In this document: positions 35,601-43,910 of the stretch, in pieces
Position numbering within the stretch: position 1 is the stretch's first letter
Layout of the letters: each line of letters opens with the position of its first letter
Origin: JBBTCX01 sp964494205
GTDB lineage: Bacteria > Planctomycetota > Phycisphaerae > UBA1845
NCBI GenBank assembly: GCA_964494205.1
Contig: CAZBRD010000002.1
Span: 310,001-374,000 of the forward strand
DNA length: 64,000 bases
Direction: 5' to 3'
Notes under the pieces: generated by a model
The model's input: only the letters and a program-made list of their open reading frames with translations
Told to the model about the DNA's origin: nothing
Database searches by the model: none
Program-made: the position numbers and the translations under genes

Positions 35601-36209
35601 GCAAACTTTTTCAGTGGTCTGGTTATCTTGTTCGAACGGCACGTCAAAGTCGGGGACATCGTGGTTCTGGATAACGGCACTCAGGGGCAGGTGACAGGCA
35701 TCAGTATTCGCGCGACGACCATCAAAACGGGCGACAATATTGATATCGTGATCCCCAACGGTGAGTTCATCTCCGGCCGTGTGACTAACTGGACGCTCGA
35801 TGACACAAAGATTCGTGCGCGACTCAGCGTAACGGTGGCTTACGGCGTCGACCCTCGGGTCGTGGAGCGGTTACTGTTGCAGGTTGCCTATGAGAGCCCG
35901 CATGTGCTGGCAGATCCCGCTCCTGAAGTGCGATTCACGGAGTTCGCCGCGAGCGGCATGGAGTTTGCACTATATGCATGGTGCCGCAACGCCGGTGACC
36001 GTTGGAACTTCCTGACAAACTCGCGCTATCGAATTCTCGATTTGTTCACCAAGAACCACGTCGAGATTCCGCAAAGTTCACTTACAACGTCGGATGAGAA
36101 ACCGATCAAGATTGAACTAAAAGGCCTGCCACATCCGGCGGATGTCATCGACCGGCTGGAACCGCGTGAAAGGCCTAAACCGTTTCGCTCACAGGCGCCC
36201 AGCGCCTAA
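32637..36209 (+). CDS. Large MscK/MscS-type mechanosensitive channel
   Basis: 1190 residues. A signal peptide (about 1-35) precedes a periplasmic region of about 500 residues rich in coiled coil (repeated E, K and R heptads). Several membrane helices follow from about 545. The MscS core is near the C-terminus: the Gly/Leu-rich pore helix GTLGLGLGLGLQPLFANFFSG (about 965-990, shown in part), FERHVKVGDIVVLDN, GQVTGISIRATTIKTGDN, and PNGEFISGRVTNWT. This is the MscK/KefA layout, about 1100 residues in E. coli. It protects against hypo-osmotic shock by opening under membrane tension. ATG 32658 is an alternative start. Confidence 0.9.
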   Translation: MKREVSTMHCFRNFTPHLPIYLILMACVPVSLWGQEAGTAIEPVRVPQTIEAIQELENSLTTEILSINTDPQVGPFEDGKEPTAEEADRITAGQELREELKSFVNLLKEIRNVRTVIAEMESVEGTKRRTDDRAALAEKIVQVKARTPSRPRTVSDDDINKVKQELEAAQTDMNARIDRQRERRERLNLAEGRKELATKQVQETHSALIDALAKYSGQRSSDPSKGMGLADYALRFAQIKASRALGELDRIDLEVQRDTKHTALADQRIPLDKEYASALQAEFDRLKEFKDQTEVESIRSNLIYVKGEATTTKFEKDFWEYKLAAVEGLQAVRELVNQYDIQSRFTKDEFDELMEDLTAREVRWEKFTESLKRRPVDQIRERYLQVSRRIPLMQEDLEKRRKTADQTFDERSRVLSKSDTVGRDVRMKLRQLREHIRNNPNDESALARVPELAEQDDKFSKELAGIEEQLNAVVDRLDETVSRIDRHIVTLAALRSKIYIAYLGVRDRQPWKFSPSKSLEEWNSQKYVDVRKLSREEVTKAASTVTTPEWIVMGVSLLGTFVISIVGRIKLSQYARQLEAAATERLQQSEGASVPVSDRFHIQAADFLASTAIVTWPGLAALGCIRFSALDGRFIGTISLMIVIAGVLWGLIGKLFSQSKPRFRLLRCSNVIARYYRRWLRAMFIVSCIFAPVPILLYVLDWSYYTMSYLITFYKIIMLAIVLIFVARKQMVMKVMGRPEELAHPWIFGLISFFYPFGYLALAALFVCTVLGYGPLSSYLIIGVSKTAATILLAVFAWQYSKELVLKFMRKIRDSMDAADGSESAEENQGEQSGRAGERSPPLEEVWISFAFQILRWAYTLGVVVLMLSFWGLTPVELRALMDIAIIGEGSDGRPPITVERALTAIIIVMVSWMLARTLRAALQVKVDQSLSSEDRGGWIAIGTLAQYVIVLFGLYFALYVMRIPLGALTVILGTLGLGLGLGLQPLFANFFSGLVILFERHVKVGDIVVLDNGTQGQVTGISIRATTIKTGDNIDIVIPNGEFISGRVTNWTLDDTKIRARLSVTVAYGVDPRVVERLLLQVAYESPHVLADPAPEVRFTEFAASGMEFALYAWCRNAGDRWNFLTNSRYRILDLFTKNHVEIPQSSLTTSDEKPIKIELKGLPHPADVIDRLEPRERPKPFRSQAPSA

Positions 36210-36371
36210 CGTCGATCCGATCGACGTGTCCATTTCTGGGCCGCGGAAATATTCCGGCTTGCTCTCCGAATACTAAACGGAGGACCCCGGAAACGGGGAC
36301 TTCTCCGGCTATTGGTGCGCTTCGTCTTTTCCGGCGCAAATGGATTTGCTGTTTTTGTTAGGGGATCAATC

Positions 36372-38672
36372 ATGCCTTGGAGCACTATTACAAAACCTAT
36401 TGTCATTGCTTCGCTTACGTGGCTCTTGGCTATTTCCGGGATAGCGAAGGGTGATTCCACTCAGGACAAGTTTCACCGCGCGTACTATCTCGAACACGAG
36501 AAAGGCGACTTTGCGGGCGCTGCCAAACTCTATGAAGAGGTTGCGGCCGGAGGTGACTCGGACCTTAAGGGACAGGCGAAGGATCGATTGCAGAGCTGTC
36601 GCGAGGAGTTGGCAGCCGCCGATCTCGCGAAACTGATGCCTGTCCATACGCTTGCCTATGCGGAATTGAGTAATCCCGGCGGACAACTGCGTCGATTGCT
36701 CGATCAGCTTGGATTGCTCGCAGGCAAGTCGCAGGATGCCAAGTTGGGCGAGAAGGGTCCTCGCGTGGCGATCAGTCCCGAGTTGATTGACGGTGTGCTG
36801 GGCGCGCGTGGGGCAGCGGTGGCTATTACAGGAATTGACCCGGTCAAGCAGGTTCCAACGGGCGTGCTTGTCTTTCATCCCGGCAACCTTGAAGTCGTCC
36901 GCGGGCTTATTGAGACGGGATTGCCGATCGGCGGGAAATCAGCCGAACCGATCAACGGTTACGCGACTTACGGCATCGAGAATGAGGTGTATGTGACTCT
37001 GACTTCGCGACTGGTGATTGCCAGCAGCGAAAAGTCCCAGATTCAGGGAGTTCTTAAGCGGTTGAGCGGCGAGGACAAGAATTCATTCGCCACGGCTGAG
37101 GGGATGAAGGACGCGCTGGCCAATCGCGAGAGTGAACTGTTGTTCGTCACGGTGAACGCGAAGGCGCTGGTGCCGATTCTGAAGGGCATGGCGGTGGCGA
37201 CCGGTGCGAATTCGCAGGACATGGCTATGGCGCATGCGGTTATTGACATCGACAGCCTGCGGACGCTGACCGCGCGTGCAGGTGTCAACGATGCGGGTTT
37301 GAGCATAGACCTTGCGTTGCAACTGGACCAAGGACACCACAGCCTTGCGTTCAATTTACTTCGAACTCCGTCGGTGAATCCGGAAACCGTAAAGCGAATT
37401 CCAGCGGGCGCAGCCGGGTTTCTGGTTGGCGCGTTGAATGAGTCGTCTTCGAGGTTTTCCGCAAACAAATCGGAAAAGGGAAACTCAAAGCCGCCGGTGA
37501 CCGCACTGGACTTTGGACGAGAAGTTTTTGCGAATATCAACAGCTTCGCCGTTTTCGTTTTGCCGCCGGATTCGGATGGCGGGGGAGCGAAGCACCAGAT
37601 TCCAGATGTGGGTGCCCTGTTCAACGTGAATGACGTGGCTAAGTCCGAAGCGCTCTGGACGCAAATTCTTGGCTTGGTGAGTCTGGGCGCGGGCGGCGGA
37701 AATGTCGAAGGCACGATCGAGAAAATCGAAGGCAACGATGTGCGGCAGTTCAGTCTTCCCGAGGGTCACAAGGCCTACTTTGCGACAGCAGAAAGTGACG
37801 TATACGTTGCATCAACCAAGTCGGCGATGACTCGCGCATTGGCTGCGAGGAGAAATGGGAAGGGGATTGCCGACGATGCGGTTTTTGCGAAGAGCGTCGC
37901 TCGAATCAATGCGTCTTCCGTCAAAGGGATTTTCGTACATCCCGGTCGTTGTGCCGAAGTAGCAAAGCCGCACATGAGTGAGAATGAGCTGGCCGAAATC
38001 AAGCCCGTGCTGGAGGTTCTCACGGATACGGTGGTTGCGATTACGGTCGATCATTCGGATCAGACGCTGCGCGTGAATGGTCGCGTCGATGGCATTCCGA
38101 AAATCGGCGGGCTGGTTTCCGCGATGATTGCACAGGAGCAGGCCGGTCAGCAACGCAGCAACGAAATCCGTACGGCTATGCAGCGCAAGGACTTTGACGC
38201 GGTCATCAAGAACGTCAACGAAGACCTTGAAAAGAAGCCCGAGGATCGTGAGTTGCTTGACGCCAAGTTCAACGCGCTGGCGGTCGGCAAGAAGGATCAT
38301 GAGGCCGCCCTGAAGGTTGCGGAGCAGATACTGAGCGTGAACGACGATGACTCAAATCAACTGAACATCTTTGCATGGACGGTGCTCACCGAGAGTCAGT
38401 ACGAAGGTAAGTATGCGGAGGTCGCGATGCGAGCCGCTCTGCGCTCGAACGAATTGACGAAGTTCAAGAACTGGGCGTTCCTGGATACGTTGGCATTGGC
38501 GAAGTTCGAAACGGGAGACGTCGCTGGCGCGATTGAGTTTGAAAAGAAAGCGATCGCACTGGCGAAAGGGGCGGGACAGCCGGACCTTAACGATGCCCTT
38601 GCTCGCTTTGAGGCCGCGAAACAGGAACCTAAGAAAGTTCGCGTATCGCAATCAACTCAGGCTCCGGGTTGA
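36372..38672 (+). CDS. Large exported protein with C-terminal TPR-like repeats, function unknown
   Basis: 766 residues from ATG 36372, preceded by AGGGGATC; the frame extends upstream to 36312 but the signal peptide (TKPIVIASLTWLLAISGIAKG) fits the shorter start. An N-terminal helical hairpin with FHRAYYLEHEKGDFAGAAKLYEEV looks like a TPR unit. A long alpha/beta region without known motifs follows, then a C-terminal TPR-like stretch (about 590-750: AMQRKDFDAVIKNVNEDLEK, DHEAALKVAEQILSV, AGAIEFEKKAIALAK-like units). It lies 162 nt after the channel gene. Probably periplasmic; no enzymatic site is visible. Confidence 0.65.
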   Translation: MPWSTITKPIVIASLTWLLAISGIAKGDSTQDKFHRAYYLEHEKGDFAGAAKLYEEVAAGGDSDLKGQAKDRLQSCREELAAADLAKLMPVHTLAYAELSNPGGQLRRLLDQLGLLAGKSQDAKLGEKGPRVAISPELIDGVLGARGAAVAITGIDPVKQVPTGVLVFHPGNLEVVRGLIETGLPIGGKSAEPINGYATYGIENEVYVTLTSRLVIASSEKSQIQGVLKRLSGEDKNSFATAEGMKDALANRESELLFVTVNAKALVPILKGMAVATGANSQDMAMAHAVIDIDSLRTLTARAGVNDAGLSIDLALQLDQGHHSLAFNLLRTPSVNPETVKRIPAGAAGFLVGALNESSSRFSANKSEKGNSKPPVTALDFGREVFANINSFAVFVLPPDSDGGGAKHQIPDVGALFNVNDVAKSEALWTQILGLVSLGAGGGNVEGTIEKIEGNDVRQFSLPEGHKAYFATAESDVYVASTKSAMTRALAARRNGKGIADDAVFAKSVARINASSVKGIFVHPGRCAEVAKPHMSENELAEIKPVLEVLTDTVVAITVDHSDQTLRVNGRVDGIPKIGGLVSAMIAQEQAGQQRSNEIRTAMQRKDFDAVIKNVNEDLEKKPEDRELLDAKFNALAVGKKDHEAALKVAEQILSVNDDDSNQLNIFAWTVLTESQYEGKYAEVAMRAALRSNELTKFKNWAFLDTLALAKFETGDVAGAIEFEKKAIALAKGAGQPDLNDALARFEAAKQEPKKVRVSQSTQAPG

Positions 38673-38746
38673 AGTTCGTAGACCGTCTCTTGCGTTCCAG
38701 TAAGGCGAAGGCGGTCAATCACTGATAGAGAGATCTGAGAAATGCC

Positions 38747-38780
38747 AACTCGCGCCAAGGAAAACGGCGCGAGTTTTCTT
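38747..38780 (+). terminator. Rho-independent terminator
   Basis: Stem AACTCGCGCC / GGCGCGAGTT (38747-38756 and 38766-38775) followed by TTCTT. It lies between the 766-residue protein gene and the thioesterase gene. Confidence 0.7.
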
Positions 38781-38823
38781 GCGCGCTCGCCGAATGCAAT
38801 TGGCGCGGCTATAACTCCTAGTC

Positions 38824-39309
38824 ATGTTCACTGCCAAACAGCAAGCCCTATTAGATTGCGTGCGTGAGATTCCAATCGTCACGACGCTCGGCATGCGTTT
38901 CGAAGAAATGGGGGAGGGGTGGTGTCGGGTCTCGGTGCCGCATGAGAAGAAATACGACGGCATTTTTGAGTCGTTTCATGGTGGCCTGCTGATGACGGTA
39001 GCGGACAGCATCGCCTGTTTTGCGATCATGACGCAGGTTGGTATTGAAGAGGTACTCACCACGACTGATATGAACATCCGATTCCTCGCGCCGTGCCTGA
39101 CCGACGTGACCGGCCACGCTAAGGTGATCAAACTCGGCAAGACTCTGTGCCCGGTGTCGGTAGATTTGTTTGATGCCAATGGGCTTCACGTGGCTGTTGC
39201 GCAAGTTACCTATATGAGACTGCCGAAGATGCCCGCGCGATTGAAAACCCATGTAGTATTACATTTCTCACATTTGTGCTGCCTACTTTTCCACCTGGGT
39301 TTTTTGTAA
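38824..39309 (+). CDS. PaaI-like hotdog-fold thioesterase
   Basis: 161 residues. The hotdog pattern is LGMRFEEMGEGWCRVSVP, the central-helix motif FHGGLLMTVADSIACFAI (about residues 51-68; HGG is typical of PaaI-type acyl-CoA thioesterases), the strand TTTDMNIRFLAPC and GKTLCPVSVDLFDANGLHVAVAQVTY. The domain is complete by about residue 137. The last 24 residues (from ARLK on) are hydrophobic and Cys/Phe/Leu-rich, unlike the family, and may come from loss of the original stop. The acyl substrate is unknown. Confidence 0.82.
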   Translation: MFTAKQQALLDCVREIPIVTTLGMRFEEMGEGWCRVSVPHEKKYDGIFESFHGGLLMTVADSIACFAIMTQVGIEEVLTTTDMNIRFLAPCLTDVTGHAKVIKLGKTLCPVSVDLFDANGLHVAVAQVTYMRLPKMPARLKTHVVLHFSHLCCLLFHLGFL

Positions 39310-39406
39310 GATAGGGGTGGCGTCTTCGCTCATGGGCAGACATTCCCATTAGAGAAGCTCTTGTTTCAGTTCCAGAATCGCCAGACTCGGGCATGTGTTT
39401 GATACG

Positions 39407-41926
39407 ATGAGTGTTTCGAATGACAGATTGACACGCTGGGTCTTGGTGCTTCAGGAGTACCAAGCACTCTGCGAAAAGGGAGAGGCTCCCGACGAAGATA
39501 GTTTTGTCGCGAGAAACAGTGACTTCGCGGGAGAACTTCGACAGTTTTTCCGGGAAGGGCGACCAATCGGACGGGCCTATGAGTTGGTTCAACGGGAGCT
39601 TGAACCTGAACCTCCTCGTACAGCCAATGGCAAGAATGGTAAGAACGGTTACTACCACAAACGCTCGGCTGTTCACCCACATCTCTTTGAAGGTTATCTG
39701 ACAAGGAGAGAAATAAGCAACGGCGGCCAAAGCGTCGTCTACCTCGCAGAACAATTGGATACACACCGCGTCGTAGCCCTGAAGGTTGTTCACCACTCAC
39801 CTAGTTCGATCGCGACATCTCAACAGCGATTCGAGCAGGAGGTTGAACTGGCTTCACGCCTTGTTCACCCAAACATCGTTCGCGTGTATGACGCGGGCGA
39901 ATCGAACGGCATCCAGTATTTTGCCATGGAATACGTCGATGGTGTCCCCATTGATTTCTATGTCGAAAAAAACAAGCTCTCGATCCGGCAAACGGTTGAG
40001 CTGTTCCTGCAAGTGTGCGATGCCATTGCACATGCCCACGCCAATCGCGTCATTCATCGTGATCTGAAACCGCCCAATGTGCTTGTTGATCCAAAGGGCG
40101 AGCCGCATGTGCTGGATTTTGGACTGGCGCGACCGATCTTCGGCCCTGACGAAATTCCGCCCCCCGGCATCACGGTGGTTGGCGAATTCGCGGGTACGTG
40201 GAATTATGCGTTACCCGAACAGGTTAGCCTCGATCCCTCCAAGATCGATACGCGAACAGACGTGTATTCCCTTGGTGTCTTGCTTTACGTTCTGCTGACG
40301 AAGAACTATCCGTATCCAACGCTCGATCAATCCGTGGCGGTGCTGACGCGGCATATTCAGGAGACGCTTCCGACGCCAATGCGGTCATACCGCCGCGATA
40401 TTCCCAAAGACCTGGAGGCTGTTGTTCTTAATGCGCTAGAGAAGGATCCGGCTAAGCGATACGCGGGCGTCGCGGCGCTGGCCGACGATCTGCGTCGATA
40501 TTTGAATGGAGATGCGGTCGTAGTCCATGGAACCGGTCACTTTTACGTATGGCGGAAGTTCTTTCGCCGCTATCGTTGGTTTGTCAGGTCAGCCGCTGCG
40601 GTTTTCGCACTGGTGCTGGCATTTGGTTCCATTATTTCGGTTCTCTACTTGAGATTGGACGCGGAGTACCTGCGTTCGACCGTGCGATCCGAATTTGAAA
40701 GGGAAGCACTTCGGCGTGATGTAGAGGAGTTTGACGAATGGCATCGACTTCAATACGCCATGGCGGCCTTGCGGGAGAATCCGAAGTCGAAATCGGTTGT
40801 TGAGAGAGTGCATCTGCCGGTGCTGGTGGATGGTGCTGAAGAAGTTACGCAATTCTCAGAAGAAATACAGAAGGATATTCACGCCGCGATTCTTGAGTTT
40901 GAAGATCCTTCTGGCAGCGAACCCGCTATCTGGCTGCGAGAGCATGATGAAGTGCTGGATAGTCTGGCTGACAAATTACAGCACTACCGCTTGAGCGTTG
41001 AAGTTGAAGTTAAGCCCGGTCGCTTGCTCGCTACTCACTGGCCTGCTTCTACGTTGGTATTAGAGAACGTCTCCGAGGCGTATTCGGCACGGGCTTACTT
41101 GAAGTTTCTGCAAGGCGACAAAGTCGGAGTTATCAGCGACCTAACTGCTGCTCGCGCAATCGCAGTCGATTTGGCTGGCGGGCGAATTGCATTCCAGAAG
41201 AGCGCTTCGATCGCTTCCAGCGAAGGTACCTACCTGGTTGTCCGCAGCCTCCTCAAAGAAATCGACCGACAGGACCCATTGTTGCCGAGTATTCTTTCGT
41301 GGATGGACGAAGATCCCTGCGCGGCGTCTTTTGAGGCAGGGTTTCTTACGGAGCGGGAACGACTTGCTCAACTCATCACGCAATCAGTTTCAGTTTCTAT
41401 CTGGACTAAGAAAGCGGTGATTGATCCGGTATTGTTGAACAAGAATACGCTTGAATTGAACGTCATCCCTGAAGAACTTATTCATGCATGTAAAGTCACG
41501 ACTCCCCAGGAAGCGATCGAAGAAATTGATGAATTCATGGGTGCTTCCACCTGCTGGGACACCCTTACAGATGAAGAGATTTCTGAACAGGCCTTTGCAT
41601 GTCTGACGCGCATTCGGGCGTCCAAGGCGAGGCCCATTCTTCGACCCTTGCTGCCATGGTTGGAGAATGGCACGTATTTTCGCAATAGAGTGCGCACCTT
41701 GCGACAGGCGCTGAGAATCGGGTGCCGAGTTATGGCGTTCGAGCTTCGCGAGAATTATTGGCCGGAAGACTTGGCGGAGATTAGTGAATCGGAACCTGCC
41801 TTGTCGCTGATTAATCCCGCGACGGGCCGTGAATTCCAATACACCGGGAATGAAGACGGTTTCATCATTACTTCAGGCGCAGAACGCGACAACAACAAAG
41901 TGATCCTAGGCATTGGGCGGGACTAA
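39407..41926 (+). CDS. Membrane-anchored Ser/Thr protein kinase
   Basis: 839 residues from ATG 39407. An N-terminal helical region of about 95 residues precedes the kinase domain (about 100-380). The ATP loop is atypical (ISNGGQSVVYL, two of three glycines replaced). The rest is intact: VALKVV, the Glu helix, HRDLKPPNVLVD, DFGLARP, LPEQ in place of APE, and DVYSLGVLLY. One membrane helix follows (about 395-417, VRSAAAVFALVLAFGSII), and then about 400 residues without a recognised family. Many planctomycete kinases share this arrangement. No phosphatase or substrate is adjacent. Confidence 0.85.
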   Translation: MSVSNDRLTRWVLVLQEYQALCEKGEAPDEDSFVARNSDFAGELRQFFREGRPIGRAYELVQRELEPEPPRTANGKNGKNGYYHKRSAVHPHLFEGYLTRREISNGGQSVVYLAEQLDTHRVVALKVVHHSPSSIATSQQRFEQEVELASRLVHPNIVRVYDAGESNGIQYFAMEYVDGVPIDFYVEKNKLSIRQTVELFLQVCDAIAHAHANRVIHRDLKPPNVLVDPKGEPHVLDFGLARPIFGPDEIPPPGITVVGEFAGTWNYALPEQVSLDPSKIDTRTDVYSLGVLLYVLLTKNYPYPTLDQSVAVLTRHIQETLPTPMRSYRRDIPKDLEAVVLNALEKDPAKRYAGVAALADDLRRYLNGDAVVVHGTGHFYVWRKFFRRYRWFVRSAAAVFALVLAFGSIISVLYLRLDAEYLRSTVRSEFEREALRRDVEEFDEWHRLQYAMAALRENPKSKSVVERVHLPVLVDGAEEVTQFSEEIQKDIHAAILEFEDPSGSEPAIWLREHDEVLDSLADKLQHYRLSVEVEVKPGRLLATHWPASTLVLENVSEAYSARAYLKFLQGDKVGVISDLTAARAIAVDLAGGRIAFQKSASIASSEGTYLVVRSLLKEIDRQDPLLPSILSWMDEDPCAASFEAGFLTERERLAQLITQSVSVSIWTKKAVIDPVLLNKNTLELNVIPEELIHACKVTTPQEAIEEIDEFMGASTCWDTLTDEEISEQAFACLTRIRASKARPILRPLLPWLENGTYFRNRVRTLRQALRIGCRVMAFELRENYWPEDLAEISESEPALSLINPATGREFQYTGNEDGFIITSGAERDNNKVILGIGRD

Positions 41927-41978
41927 CATCGCCGTTACTCCCCTGGATCGCTGTGGAACATACGCGCCCAGTGTCAAT

Positions 41979-42006
41979 TTGACTCCACCCGAGGAACCTC
42001 TACGAT
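41979..42006 (+). promoter_or_regulatory. Possible promoter of tmRNA
   Basis: TTGACT (41979-41984), a 16-nt spacer and TACGAT (42001-42006). Transcription would begin near 42013, leaving a leader of about 70 nt to be removed from the tmRNA 5' end. Confidence 0.45.
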
Positions 42007-42082
42007 TTGAAAACGGTGTGTGCGGAACAAGTGTATTTTTCGTGCCGCCGCATGGCACGTTGAAACCGTGCTGCCTGTTCCG

Positions 42083-42433
42083 GGGGCGATTGGATTTGAC
42101 CGGGTGAAGTGACGAGTGAGTGGCGTGTCGAGGTTTTCAGGAGGCCTCGTAAAACACCTGAAAAAAACTTATATGGCAACAACAGCTATGCCATGGCCGC
42201 CTAGAGATAGGTAGCCCGTTCCCCGGCCGACGCCCACTAGGCCGAAGGAGCGACGACAGTGGGCTGGTCGAAGCACGTTGCCTGACTGTGCGACGATGAG
42301 AACTTAGTTGGGTTGCGGTAGACGAAAGCCTGTCGGCCGGCGTTCGTCGAACCTAAGAACAAACGACTGACTACACACGTAGAAGCTCTCTTTGATCCAC
42401 CGCGGGACGGGGGTTCGATTCCCCCCGCCTCCA
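42083..42433 (+). ncRNA. ssrA: tmRNA (transfer-messenger RNA)
   Basis: 351 nt. The tRNA-like ends pair: GGGGGCG (42083-42089) with CGCCTCC (42426-42432), discriminator A, no encoded CCA. The D-like loop has GGATTTGAC, and the T arm is GGGGG-TTCGATT-CCCCC. The segment CCTCGTAAAA followed by an A-run precedes the tag reading frame near 42169. That frame reads Y-G-N-N-S-Y-A-M-A-A-stop, the same length and Y-A-x-A-A ending as the E. coli tag; whether Tyr or the next Gly codon is the resume codon is not certain. It rescues stalled ribosomes with SmpB and tags products for proteolysis. Confidence 0.94.
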
Positions 42434-42965
42434 ATGTCAGTTGTTAATTTGCAATGACTTATGGTAATTCGCTTATTGCATTCTTGCGGGTACTCGATTT
42501 GTCGAGATCGTAACTCGTTTCATCAAAGTCGGTTAAGATTTTCGGGGGGGGGGAATTGGGTTGATGCCAATTGGATCTTTCAGATTGATTGGGTTCTCCC
42601 ATTATTGGAACGGTTCGTTATCGGGATGAACACTGGGCGAGATGTCTCGGCGTGTGCTCGACATGTGTATGAAAGTTGACAGATATGAAAAACCGACGAC
42701 AGCCTTACACTTGGCAAATTCTGCGAAGAAACAGGTCCTGAATTGCGTCCCCAAAACAGGGGATAGCCGGCGCGCGGCTTTCACACCGAGCATGTCCGCC
42801 GCCTTGTTTTCAAGGGCCTCCTTGTCCGCGTGACTCGCGGAATCTATGCGCCATCCGTAATCACTGGCATTGGCAGGTTCCTCTAAAAAACAACGTTCAG
42901 CGCTGTCGGTTCTTGAAACCGTTTGGCCCATGGACCGGTAAGTACGTGGAGAAAGTTGGTTACCG
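42434..42965. other. Gene-free region after tmRNA
   Basis: About 530 bp between the tmRNA 3' end and the uvsE stop. It contains a run of ten Gs (42544-42553) and several overlapping open frames without family resemblance. tmRNA 3' ends are common integration sites, but I find no integrase and no second copy of the tmRNA 3' end in the window. Confidence 0.4.
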
Positions 42966-43910
42966 CTACGTGACGCGTTGAAGCCTCCGGTCCGCCCGGG
43001 ACTGAAGCGCGCGCTGGAGCTTGGCAATTGCGACTTCCTTGGCCTTCGCTTCGACTTCGACGGTGATGTCCAAGGCGCTCCAATAAGGCGGGAAGTCTCG
43101 CAATGCGATAAAGTCGTGATGCTTGCGCACGTTTGCGGTCGACCAGCCGCCAAGCGGACTCGAAATGTGGAACAAGGGTTCACGGTTCCATGTCGCTCTC
43201 GCGCGCTCGGTTGCTTCTTCTTTATCGAGGTCGTCGGGATGGCAGCGGTGGTGATGCACGTCATAAACGAGGGGTATCCCTGTGGCTTGGCATAGGGGCA
43301 GCAAATCCGTGGGCCCGTAGACACGGTCGTCATTCTCCAGAGCAATCCGGGTTCGAACGCCTTTCGATAATCGCGAAAAGTTGTGCCGCCATCGGTCCAG
43401 CGCGGTCTGTTTGTCACCGTACGAACCACCGCCGTGGATCATGATCACGTCAGCACCGATCCAACCCGCCACCTCAGCCTGGTACTCCAACTCCGCGATC
43501 GAACTAGAAACAACCTTCGGATTCGGTGAGCTGAGGACTACAAACTGATCAGGGTGGAACGTTAAACGCAGTCCGTTATGTTTCGCAAAGGCGCCGCATC
43601 GCCGGAGCGCGGCCACGACGTCCCCCGAATTGGGCAGGTCATTCACTACCCATCCCACTTCTGGATGGGTCCGTAAAGGTAGGATCTGGCTGTTCACACG
43701 GAAACAGCCAATGGCATGGGCGTGACAATAGCGTAGAGATTGAAGGAGCGATTCGGCGTTCGCCAGCGCAATCGCCTCCAGTTTCGCGAGCTGCTCCTGA
43801 CGCGAGAGCTTCGATATCGCGGTCGCCGTTGCGGTTCGAAACCGGATCGGTTCTTCCTTGAAGGCGCAACAAAGACCCAATCGAAGCATCTGCTTGGTTC
43901 CCCCGATCAT
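42966..43910 (-). CDS. uvsE: UV damage endonuclease UvsE/UVDE
   Basis: 314 residues, a TIM-barrel endonuclease that nicks DNA 5' to UV photoproducts and starts alternative excision repair. Family motifs: LRLGLCCAF at the N-terminus, LRTHPEVGW, LRLTFHPDQFVVLSSPNP (about 120-137), VIMIHGGGSYGDKQ (about 160-173), RIALENDDRVY (about 190-200), GIPLVYDVHHHRCHP (about 213-227) and HISSPLGG. These carry the His/Glu/Asp metal ligands. ATG 43910 directly follows the stop of the upstream gene (TGA-ATG), implying coupling; ATG 43889 is an alternative. No photolyase is seen in the window. Confidence 0.9.
   Translation of the reverse strand: MIGGTKQMLRLGLCCAFKEEPIRFRTATATAISKLSRQEQLAKLEAIALANAESLLQSLRYCHAHAIGCFRVNSQILPLRTHPEVGWVVNDLPNSGDVVAALRRCGAFAKHNGLRLTFHPDQFVVLSSPNPKVVSSSIAELEYQAEVAGWIGADVIMIHGGGSYGDKQTALDRWRHNFSRLSKGVRTRIALENDDRVYGPTDLLPLCQATGIPLVYDVHHHRCHPDDLDKEEATERARATWNREPLFHISSPLGGWSTANVRKHHDFIALRDFPPYWSALDITVEVEAKAKEVAIAKLQRALQSRADRRLQRVT

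Noticed and set aside
37043..37735. 230-codon minus frame inside the 766-residue protein gene
   Set aside because: Antisense shadow with no start site or recognised motif.
42237..42434. Minus-strand frame with GGIEPPSRG at its start
   Set aside because: It is the antisense of the tmRNA 3' half; such EPPSRG-type frames are a common annotation artefact of tRNA/tmRNA T-arms.
42544..42553. Run of ten Gs as a phase-variation tract
   Set aside because: It is not inside or directly upstream of any supported gene.
42602..43429. 275-codon frame overlapping uvsE in another frame
   Set aside because: No family resemblance and low-complexity Arg/Pro/Ser composition; uvsE motifs occupy the true frame.
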